This document shows positions 55,659-64,000 of a DNA stretch of 64,000 nt, one piece after another. The translations under genes were made by a program, and so were the position numbers. Numbering within the stretch: the stretch's first letter is position 1; each line of letters begins with the position of its first letter. A model generated the notes under the pieces. That model was not told where the DNA came from, searched no databases, and saw nothing but the letters and a program-made list of their open reading frames with translations. Source of the stretch: Zea mays (Eukaryota > Streptophyta > Magnoliopsida > Poales > Poaceae); NCBI RefSeq assembly GCF_902167145.1, contig NC_050102.1, forward strand, positions 10,602,850 to 10,666,849, written 5' to 3'.

Positions 55659-55725
55659 CCCCAAGGCAGCTAGGAGCCGTTGAGAGCAATCTAGGAAGGC
55701 TGATCTTGCCTTCTGTCGACTGGCG

Positions 55726-56172
55726 CACCGGACTGTCCGGTGCACACCGGACACTGTCCGGTGCCCGATTTCCTTCCATAAATGGCACAGTCGACCGTTG
55801 GCAGACTGAGAGCCGTTGGCGCACCGGACATGTCCGGTGCACACCGGACAGACCGGTGCCCCCTTCTAGCCGTTGGCCCGGCCACGTGTCCCGCACAGAT
55901 CGCGCGGCCGACCGTTGGCCCTGCCGACCGTTGGCTCACCGGACAGTCCGGTGCACACCGGACAGTCCGGTGAATTATAGCCGTACGTCGACGATGAATT
56001 CCCGAGAGCGACGAGTTCGCCTGTGAACGGCCCACCGGACAGTCCGGTGCACCACCGGACAGTCCGGTGAATTATAGCCGTACACCGCCGTCGAAGTCCC
56101 GAGAGCAGCCTTTTCCCTCGAGCCAGCCTGGCGCACCGGACATTGTCCGGTGCACCACCGGACAGTCCGGTG
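55726..56172. repeat. Palindrome array in copia E 5' LTR
   Basis: The same five pairs as in the 3' LTR. The first palindrome is altered to CACCGGACTGTCCGGTG, which is still symmetric: the central base changed without breaking the dyad. Confidence 0.9.
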
Positions 56173-56409
56173 CACCCAAACTGAGCAGACTTTGGCTGCT
56201 CGAGCCATCTCTTCTCCAACTCGATTTTTTCTGTTTCCAGCACTTAGACACAATACATTAGTTCATAAAACAATGTACTAAGTCTGAGAAACATACCTTT
56301 ATCCTTGATTTGTACTTTGTCCACCTTTTTACAATTAGGCACTTGTGTTGGACACTAAATCACCAAAATACTTAGAAATGGCCCAAGGGCACATTTCCCT
56401 TTCAATTCC

Positions 56410-59400
56410 GTGGACCAAACAAGTCTTCACGCTCGAAAGCTCCTCTGCCGGAACGATTTTTTGGGCCTTCTCGACTGCGTCGGTGACAGAACCCTATGGA
56501 CGAGTAAGAGTGCGCGTAAGCGGCAAGGCCGACCGAGCCGAGGGATTCCTACGCCTCCGGGATACAGATACCTCACTCATCACCTTCCGTGAAAAGCAAC
56601 TCTCGCCCGCACAAACAATTCTGTTACCGACAAATAAGTCCGGATACTCAAACAAGAGGAAAAGAAACGCAGCTTTACAACACGACGACAGTGTGTTTGG
56701 GCCTCGGCGGCCGCAGAAAACATACACACGCTACAAGACAACCTGATCCTGCAGGCTCGGACGTCGACAGTTGAAGGGGGCAGCAGCACCCTCGGCGTCA
56801 ACTACACCTTCGGCGAGGTCCGACCTAGCCTCGGACGGCGACGCGGTCGGAGGATCTCCACTCTGAAGGACGACATCAGCACCACACCCGGGCCATCGCC
56901 GCCAGGGTCTTCTCCAGGAATCCGGCTCGAGCAGACGGCTCGGCCGGCCACCCTAAGGCCTCGGCCAGCTGTCCCCCGAAGACATCAGCCCGGCTTGTGG
57001 CCTCGGCAGCTCAACTCCAGCGTCGGTCCCGCCAGTGGACGACCCGGCCAGGCTCCGGCCGACCAAATCTTCTTTTCGAGCCAACTCTGCCTCTATCTGT
57101 ACTGACACCGCTACCTCCGGCTTCGGCTCATCGAAGAGCGGCCGAGGGGTTCCTTTAACTAAGCAAGAGAAGCCTCGGACAGCAAGGCCGACCGAGCCGA
57201 GGGACTCCTACGCCTCCGGGATAAGGATACCTCACTCGTCACCTTCGCACGAGGCGACTCACGCTTGGTGAAGCGGTTTAGATAACCAACAGGCGAGTCT
57301 TAGTGCTCGAAAATGAGGAAAAAACACGGCTCCGTGCCGAAGATACATACATGTTCAGGCCCCGACAGCCGCAATGAACAAGACACCGACACTCAAAGTG
57401 CCATTACAAACGGAACTCCGGTTCCACCTCCGCAGGTACGAACAACCCCACACGATAGGGGGGCCTACGGAGCAACAGAAGACCGACGAACGGCTCGCCG
57501 TCGCCCGCCCCAGCAGCGGCGACGACGACGACTTCTGCTCCGGGGGGCCGAACAGCAGCAGCGATGACCTCAGGGTGGATGCTGCTGCCATGAGGCCCTC
57601 GCCCATGCCCTCACTCGAGAGGCAAGGACGGGCAGAAGGCCGTAGAGCTGGAGGTCAGTCCGTGGGCGGCACCGGCTAGCTCGTCAGCGGAGAAACCTCT
57701 TCCGGCTGTCGTGGCGGAAGGCGGCGCCGGGAGCGGCTCCGAGGCCACTCAGCTCAGAGAGCCAGGCACGCGGCAGCTGCCAACGCCCCGAACGGCGAAC
57801 GCCCTTCCCCCCGATCACTGAGGGAAGGAGCGGGCCACCGCCCGCGCAGGGACCGACCCCAACTCGGCACACTCCCCTCCCCAGCACTGATGATGAACAT
57901 CCTTGAAGCTGAGGGAGGGGCAGAGGCCGCAGCCCGGTTCGCTTCTCCCCGCCATCAAGCTGGAGGTCACTGTCTTGGGTGACCACCGGTGAGGGGATGC
58001 GGCCGGGCAGCATGATGAAAATCCTTGAAGCCGAACGATGGCTGAAAGGTACCAACTTCCTCGAAGTTGCGTCCCTCCGACGACAAGACGGAAGGATTGC
58101 GGGCGTCCCCCATCCGGGGGGCTCGGAAGGTGGAAAGACACGGTGCATAAGGGAGCGTGAAGACATGGCCGCCTTTCAAGGGGGTCATCCTCCTTTTAAA
58201 GGCGACTCTCCCTACTTGCGTCCCCAGCCGTCGCGGGCTGAGTCTTCTGCAACACACTCCAAGGTCCTCCCCCTACGACACGGGGGCTGGGCCCCACGCG
58301 TCATGCAAGCTGGTCCAGGGCAGAAGGAGCCAAACTGCCGCGCGCAGGGCATGCGACTGCCCAGCAGTTACAAGCATTCCTCCACTTTCACCCAGACCAG
58401 CAGGTGAAAGGGTGGACAGCCATGCAAGTCGGCATGCAACCGCGCCAAGTGGGCGCGCCCCTTCGACTCCAACGCGCCCAGCATGGAGGCCCAGGCCCAC
58501 ACGTCATGCAACTGGAGCGCCGGTTGCTACGTGCGAGCAACTGCACCGCCACTCGCACCACTACCGCGCCTCCTCGACTGCGGAACCAGTACCGCGACTC
58601 GAGGCAACCCTGCGTATGACCCAGCAGTGCCAGCCGGGCACGACGGTCAATACGGTCAAAGATGGGCCGGTAGTAATGGCGGTGGCAGGCGGGCAGGAGC
58701 AGCGGTCACGTCGTCAGCCAAGCTTACGTCCCATCCAGGGGCAGCGAGAGAACCCTCTCTCACGGCGTGAAGACGGCGCGCCCGTGTTCCGTTCCTCGAA
58801 CGGCCCGCGCACGCGCAATGGCCGCCTCGCGAACCACTCGCCCCGTCGCATTAACTCTGCAGCGGGACAGGCGACGCCTCAGGCAGGAGAAGCAAGCGAC
58901 GCTTCGCCTTCGCCATAATGACCGCGTCAAAAAAGGTACGCCACGTCATTCGATTTCGTATCCTTTTCCTTTTCCTCTTTCTCTCTCTTACAACAGGGAC
59001 CAGGAAAGGGGGATACCCTGAGAAGGATCCTTCTCCGTGAAGGAAACAGGGCCTGAGCCTCCCTACTGATCAGAGGTTCAAAGGTTGGCCCCTCGGAGGG
59101 GTTCAACGGCCGCCTCAGAGCGATTGGGTTCTGCGCCCACTACTGGTCAGAGGTTCGATGGCCGGCCCCTCGGAAGGGTTCAACGGCCGCCTCAGGCCAC
59201 TCGGGCTCCGCGCCCACTACTGATCAGGGGTTCGTAGGCTGGCCCTCGAAGGGTTCACAGTCGCCTCAGACACAGAGCGAGGGATGACCCTGGGTACGTT
59301 CGATACATAACCAAGGCTCGGGCTACGCTCCCGAGGTACCCTAGGACATTTCCGAGACCAGCGGGAACGATCTTGTAACGGAATCCCATCAGAGGGAGGC

Positions 59401-60003
59401 ATCGAGCCCTTGGACCCCGTCAAAAGGGGACCGGGTCCGGCAGATCACCCGCAGGTACTTTTGGAGCGCGCCTCCGGGCCTCTAGCCGATCCCTAACAAA
59501 TGGGGCACGGGCGTCCACTCGGATTACCCGCTAGCAGCTCACCGGAGACACCATGTTCGGTGCCCTCTGAGGGCAACATGGCGCTTTCCCCCCTCCTCCT
59601 TGTGGAAAGGCGACGCAAAGGCGTATGTAAAAAAGTCGAGTCTGTCCTTGACCGTCCTCTCGCCCTGTGCAGAGGCTCGGGGGCTGCTCTCGCAAACCCG
59701 GCTCCGGCCAAACCGTTGACAGCGTCAACATACCAGCCCGAGAACATGGGACCCGACCGTGCACCCGGGCTACGGCCAGCTCGCATGAGGGAACAACCAG
59801 ACTAGCCGAAGTGTTGCGAAACGCACTAAGACCTCGAAGGAGTCAAACTACTCCTCCGAGGCCTCGGGGGCTACACCCGGCGGGTGCGCTCGCGCGCACC
59901 CACCAGAACAAAATGCAACCAAAAAAGGCTGGTCCCCTTGCAAAAAAGTGCGGCAAAAGCCTCCAAGCGAGTATTAACACTCCCTTCGAGGCTCGGGGGC
60001 TAC
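56410..60003 (+). other. Non-coding tail of gypsy C, after copia E
   Basis: About 3.6 kb of GC-rich sequence runs to the 3' LTR. The module GACCGAGCCGAGGGA(C/T)TCCT, followed by TACGCCTCCGGGATA and TACCTCACTC, recurs at 56531 and 57190 (also 47206 and, in F, 19854). On the minus strand, 57003 down to about 56876 reads an open helix-like segment (SRADVFGGQLAEALGWP), a possible remnant of the antisense ORF seen in F. A duplicated GATGAA-ATCCTTGAAGC motif lies near 57888 and 58015. Tandem 77-bp repeats start at 59064. The stretch ends with purine-rich GGCTCGGGGGCTAC before the LTR. No complete gene was found. Confidence 0.7.
59064..59290. repeat. 77-bp tandem repeat, three copies, gypsy C
   Basis: Units begin TACTGATCAG or TACTGGTCAG at 59064, 59141 and 59218, exactly 77 bp apart. 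Each holds a GGCCCCTCGGA-like block and GTTCAACGGCCGCCTCAG. F has two copies. Confidence 0.92.
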
Positions 60004-60772
60004 TGTCGGGGACCATAATTAGGGGTACCCTCAAGACTCCTAAATCTCAGCTGGTAACCCCCATCAGCACAAAGCTGCAAAGGCTTGATGGGTGCGATTA
60101 AGCCAAGGATCAGTCCATTCGAGGGACGCGATCATGCCTCGCCCGAGCCCAGCCTCGGGCAAGGGCAGCCGACCCCAGAGGATCTACGTCTCGCCCGAGG
60201 ACCCCCTCTAGCAACGGACACACCCTCGGCTCGCCCGAGGCCCAGTCTTCACCAAGAAGCAACCTTGGCCAAATCGCCACGCCAACCGACCAAATCGCAG
60301 GGGCATTTAATGCAAAGGTGGCCTGGCACCTTTATCCTGACGCACGCCCTCTAGTCGACAGAGCCGAAGTGACCGCAGTCACTTCGCCGCTCCACTGACC
60401 GGTCTGACAAGAGGACAGCGCCGCCTGTGCCGCTCCGACTACTGAGCCACTCGACAGAGTGAGGCTGACAGCGGCCAAGTCCGGCCTCAGGCGTCATAGG
60501 AAACTCCGCTTCGCCCGACCCCAGGGCTCGGACTCAGGCTCAGCCTCGGAAGACGATGAACTCCGCTTCGCTCGACCCCAGGGCTCGGACTCGGGCTCAG
60601 CCCCGGAAGACGATGAACTCTGCTTCGCCCGACCCCGGTGCTCAGACTCGGGCTCAGCCCCGGAAGACGACGAACTCCGCTTCGCCCGACCCCATGGCTC
60701 GGACTCGGGCTCAGCCCCAGAAGACGACGAACTCCGCTTCGCCCGACCCCAGGGCTCGGACTCGGGCTCAGC
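60004..60772 (+). repeat. 3' LTR of gypsy C, left half
   Basis: The LTR starts TGTCGGGGACCATAATTAGG and matches 38784-39500 of the 5' LTR. It is cut at 60772, inside the fifth copy of the 58-bp repeat, by insertion K. The rest lies beyond the window. Confidence 0.93.
60502..60772 (+). repeat. 58-bp tandem repeats in 3' LTR of C
   Basis: Five copies of the AACTCCGCTTCGCCCGACCC unit. The last copy stops at CTCGGGCTCAG where K begins. Confidence 0.92.
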
Positions 60773-61433
60773 TGTCACACCCGGTTTCAGAAGGCAAACC
60801 AAATGCGAACCATGTACGTGCCAGGATCAGCAATTCACGTACACAGTAGTTACATAACATGGACATCATCACACAGTGCTCAAATAATATTTAAAAGGGA
60901 AATAATAGTCGATTACATCATGCGTCTGAGACGTCCATATAGTCCTTACAATAAATCAAAGTGCGAACACGAAACGTAGATAAACGCAGCCTTCACAGGC
61001 AGCCAACTGGGGGTTGCCGCTAACCCACGCCTAGAGCTCGTCGTAGTCTTGGAACTCCTGGAAGTCTCGTTCCACAGCTTCATCTTCTCCTGAGCAGTGG
61101 TTGCAATGCTGACAACCTGGGGGGGGTTTGGTGTGTAGAGCAAGAGTGAGTACACATCAACATACTCAGCAAGCATCCTGTTTGGCTGTAGTGGACTAGC
61201 TTTATGTGGGGGGGTAAGTCAAGCAGTTGCTTTTAATTGGTCAGATTATTATTTACTAGTAGAAAGCCAAGTTTTAACATTAACCCAAGTTATTAGCCCG
61301 ATGTACCCTTTCCAAACGGAAAGAATACCACTTACCAGCACCATAGACATAACCAAAACCATCAGTCTCATTGCCACCTGTAAACCAAAATGCCTCTGAT
61401 CAAGTACCGCTAATCATTGGAGCTCCCTTGGCC

Positions 61434-61485
61434 GCTCATAACCGCGAGCACGGCTGATATATCAGTTTTCAAACACTCTGCAGAG
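61434..61485. other. Dyad-symmetric island in LTR K
   Basis: CTGATATATCAG (61454-61465) and CTCTGCAGAG (61476-61485) are kept exactly as in G. The upstream hairpin has become GCTCATAACCGCGAGC, with only the outer four pairs left. Flanking sequence is much more diverged. Confidence 0.7.
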
Positions 61486-62559
61486 GTTGTGCACTTTACC
61501 CACAAGCCATGATTCCCTTTCTGCCCGGAGATCATGACTCTCCATTGATCACTACCAAGGTGACCCAGCAGGGCATCACTACGTAGCCTTTACAAAGATT
61601 CCCCGGGGCTGTAGCCACCCGTTAGGTTTCCTAAATGTACCGCACTCCTCCCCAAGGGACAAATCAACCTTGGCAGAGCGAGCCGCATACACCGAGCCCC
61701 ATTGACGGCACAACGGCTAAGCGAACTACCCCCCGGTTCCTCTAATTATTCAGCTAAGGGCGTCCCACTCCACCCTCATGGTTGCACTGTTTTCCCGGGC
61801 GGTCATCCATAGAACAGGTCCTTACGGAGAGGCACTCGAGAAACCGCTCGAGCCCCCTTGAAGACCACAAGTACAACATCATAATAAGAGAAGGGAAAAC
61901 AGCGTATCATATATAATCTCATCATGTTCATTGATTAGAGTTTGAGCAATAGCATAGAGCTAAATAATAATAATCCGACCCAAATAGGTAAACAAGGACA
62001 TGGATAACAAAAGCTAGTCAGTCCTTAAGTATAAATGTGTAATGCGGGAGGTGAATTAAAGAATGAATAGGACAGAGATAGGTCAAAGGACACTTGCCTC
62101 CACCAACCGACTGCTGCTCAGGGGCTTCTCCTGCGAGTTCTTCGGGCTCTCCAACCGGATCGTTCTCTAAGCGATTGCAAGCATACATACATCCATCCAT
62201 TGAAATTAGGAAACCAACAATACACCATACAAGAGAACAAGTAGATTAAACATGCATAGAATACCACATACAATAATGAGTTTACCATGGTTAGAAAGAA
62301 ATGAGAAAAGGTCTCGCGAGAGTTAAAGCTCATGCCCGAGACGCACTACGGGTTGGTGAATAACTAGACGTCACGTGTTCTAGTTCCAATTGGTTCTAAC
62401 AAAAGAATTAGCTACATGCACTAATGTAAACGTGACCACTTTTAGTAGATTAACATTGAATAAGATAGACGATTGGTTATACAAATTAACTAACGTAACC
62501 AATTTCCAAATTGAGACTCCTATCTTATTAATATAAACAACGTGATTAGCGCATATAGG

Positions 62560-63790
62560 ATACGGGGGGGTAGACGGGGCTAAGGGGTAGACGATCGTGT
62601 CGCGAGCGCAACAGGGCGCTATGCGTCGCGTCGCGAGCACGACGAGCTACGCCAGAACGCTACGCGAGCACGCGCACGCGCAAAACCACACTTAATGTGC
62701 CGCGAACGAGTCGCGCACGCGTCGGGGCCGTGCGCTGGCCGAGCTCGAGGCCGCGCGCCGAAGGCACGCTTGGCCGAGCTCGAGGCCACGCCGAGGGCCG
62801 ACGCGACGCGAGCAAGGCACGGCGGGGCGAAGCACGGGCAGGGCGGGGGCACGGCCGAGGCCGAGAGTGGGGGCGATCGGGCCGGGGTCGGCCGAGCCGG
62901 GGCACGGGGCGGTCGGTTGAGCCGGGGGGGGCGGCCGAGCCGGGGCACGGCGGGGCGGGGGCGGCCGAGGCCGGGCGCAGGGCGGTTGGGCCGGGGCCGG
63001 GGCATGGGCGGCCGAGCCGGGGCGGGGGGCGGCCGAACCGGGGTGGGGAACGCCGGGGGCGGGCGCGGGAGGCGGCCGAGCCAGGCGGGGGCGGCCGAGC
63101 AGGGGCCGGGACGGCCGGGCCGGGGTGGGGGGGCGGCTGAGCCGGGGCCGGGTGGCCGAGGCCAAACGCGGGGGAGGGGCGGGGCGGGCGGCCGAGCCGG
63201 GGCCGGGCGGGGTCGGGGCGGGGGCGGCCGGACGCGGGGGTCGGGGCGGGGGTGGCTCGCCGAGGCGGGGTCGGGGCGGAGGCTCGCCGGGGGGGCCGAG
63301 GCGGCTCGCCGGAGCCGGACGGGGCGGGCGGGGGCGACCGGACGCGGGACGCCGGGGCGGGGCCAGCCGAACCGGGTGGCCGGGCGGGCGAGGGAGGAGG
63401 AGGGAGAAGGGGGAAGGAGAGGGGAGGAGGGGGGGCCTCACCGTGGCAGGGGGGCGGCGCGGCGGCGCTAGGGCAGGGGAGCGGCGGCGGCGGCGCTAGG
63501 GCAGGGGGAGGGCGGCGGCGGCGCTAGGGCAGGGGAGAGGGAGTTGGGGAAGGGGAGGGGTATGACAGGCGGGGCCCGCGGGGGAGAGGAGAGAGATTTG
63601 GGGGGGAGGGGGAGGGAGGGGCGGCTGGGCCGGCCATGGGCCCAAAGCGGGGGCGCGCGGGGGGGGGGGGGTGGGCCGCGGCCAAGTCGGCCCACGACGC
63701 GAGAGGGGGGGGCGAGCCGGCTGGGCCGACCGGCCAGCTGGGCCGCTCGCGCCAAGGGGGGAGGCGGCTGGGCCAAAAGGGGAGGGGAGG
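62560..63790. repeat. Extreme GC-rich, G-skewed low-complexity block in LTR K
   Basis: About 1.2 kb of very G-rich plus-strand sequence, densest from about 62860 to 63780. It is built from imperfect repeats such as GGCCGAGCCGGGGC and, near 63470-63535, three copies of GCGGCGGCGCTAGGGCAGGG-like units. Many runs of three or more G occur. Long frames on both strands (Gly/Arg-rich or Pro/Ala-rich) follow from composition and are not called as genes. Confidence 0.85.
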
Positions 63791-64000
63791 GAGGAGAGAG
63801 AAAAGAAAAGATTTTTTCCCTTTTTTATATCTATTTTCTATATGAATGCTTTCACACTTTCAAACAACCCAAAAAAATGCATGGTTCGACATGATGCAGC
63901 AAATCAAAGAAATTAACCCTAGGGTTTACTATTATCACGTAACTTAAGGTTTTGAAGACGGTTGAGGTTTTAGCGAAAAGAAAAGGGGAAAGAGAGGTAA

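Larger units (their letters stand above)
47298..56404 (-). mobile_element. Ty1/copia element E (Opie/Ji-like, SIRE lineage), near complete
   Basis: The 9.1-kb element has direct LTRs (47298-48622 and 55065-56404) and a perfect 5-bp duplication, ATTCC (47293-47297 and 56405-56409). An iMet primer site and a polypurine tract are present. On the minus strand the order is gag, protease, integrase, RT, RNase H, which defines copia. LTR ends TGAGAGCACCTAGAG (outer end, plus strand) and the U3 palindrome array match what I remember of maize Opie/Ji. Three in-frame TAG codons and a gag-pol frame difference break it. By eye the LTRs differ at about 12 sites and one 15-bp indel. Confidence 0.95.
55065..56404 (-). 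repeat. 5' LTR of copia E
   Basis: This 1,340-bp direct copy of 47298-48622 has a CTATAAAAGG box at 55649-55658 and a palindrome array at about 55726-56172. A 15-bp extra CTGCCGACCGTTGG unit before the third pair explains its greater length. Confidence 0.95.
34061..60772 (+). mobile_element. Ty3/gypsy element C (cinful/zeon-like, Tat-type), host of D, E and K
   Basis: Plus-strand order is 5' LTR (34061-40321, split by D), primer site, gag, protease, RT, RNase H, integrase, a long non-coding tail (split by E), polypurine-like GGCTCGGGGGCTAC, then a 3' LTR cut by K at 60773. The LTR start TGTCGGGGACCATAATT, the 58-bp tandem LTR repeats and the TTGGCACGCCAGGTAGGG primer region are what I remember of maize cinful/zeon elements. 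Gag and pol carry three in-frame TAG codons and frameshifts. The two LTRs differ at about 13 sites in their first 475 shared bases. Its outer target duplication cannot be seen. Confidence 0.9.
60773..64000 (-). mobile_element. Long Tekay-like gypsy LTR K, right end beyond window
   Basis: The sequence starts TGTCACACCCGGTTTC at 60773, as does the LTR of G (TGTCACACCCGGTTCC), and abuts a broken LTR repeat of C. It keeps the dyad island of G (61434-61485), the GTTTTCCCGGGCGGTCA block (about 61790) and the order AT-rich leader then GC-rich block. Most other sequence does not align by eye with G. By analogy the element reads on the minus strand and this is the 3' end of an LTR. No retroviral protein motif was found in the visible part. 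Confidence 0.78.

Noticed and set aside
57313..58918. Long overlapping frames in the C tail (up to 253 codons)
   Set aside because: They overlap one another on both strands and break in F, where DNA similarity is clear.
62692..63471. About 250-codon Gly/Arg-rich (plus) and Pro/Ala-rich (minus) frames in LTR K
   Set aside because: Both strands are open because of extreme GC repeats; low complexity and no domain.

Overview
This is a plant nuclear window made almost wholly of nested transposable elements. No host gene, rRNA, tRNA, CRISPR array or bacterial-type feature was found. The make-up points to a large-genome Andropogoneae grass. Zea or a close relative is most likely; sorghum, Miscanthus or sugarcane are less likely. 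The main clues, from remembered family features and not from a search, are an Opie/Ji-like Ty1/copia element whose LTRs carry CACCGGACAGTCCGGTG palindromes, a cinful/zeon-like Ty3/gypsy element with LTRs starting TGTCGGGGACCATAATT, and several 4-5 kb Tekay/chromovirus-type LTRs.

Layout, left to right. (A) 1-7122, minus strand: a Tat-type gypsy element running off the left edge, with an open pol frame; its gag is split by an inverted solo LTR of the same family (J, 4542-5168, TSD GTCAT). (CACTA) 7123-9278: the 3' part of an En/Spm-like transposon with a multi-exon Transposase_24-type gene and strongly palindromic subterminal DNA. (H) 9279-19378: a fragmentary long gypsy LTR split by (I) 10945-19153, a gag-only copia element with an intact 602-codon gag (TSD AATGG). 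(F) 19379-21301 and 32912-34060: the 3' internal tail of a cinful/zeon-like element, split by (G) 21302-32906, an 11.6 kb non-autonomous Tekay-like element with 4.1 kb LTRs (TSD CGTGC). (C) 34061-60772: a second cinful/zeon-like element with 5' LTR, gag, pol and most of a 3' LTR. It is split by (D) 34077-38778, a 4.7 kb solo LTR (TSD ATAAT), by (E) 47298-56404, a near-complete Opie-like copia (TSD ATTCC), and at 60773 by (K), another long LTR that runs off the right edge and holds an extreme GC-rich block.

The nesting order agrees with LTR divergence estimated by eye: host C about 2.7%, and nested E, G and I about 1%. In-frame breaks of the retroelement frames are strikingly uniform: seven in-frame stops in A, C and E are all TAG. 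This suggests either decay by C-to-T change at methylated CAG or, at the protease/RT junction that A and C share, a functional leaky stop.

The more unusual items are: the gag-only copia I; the non-autonomous G, which keeps several CCHC knuckles, a protease remnant and an intact CCHC ORF beside its 3' LTR; an antisense, apparently spliced ORF fragment in F; dyad-symmetric islands conserved between otherwise diverged long LTRs; and perfect 44-bp and 2x42-bp palindromes in the CACTA end. All identities, divergences and family names come from reading alone and were not checked by alignment.
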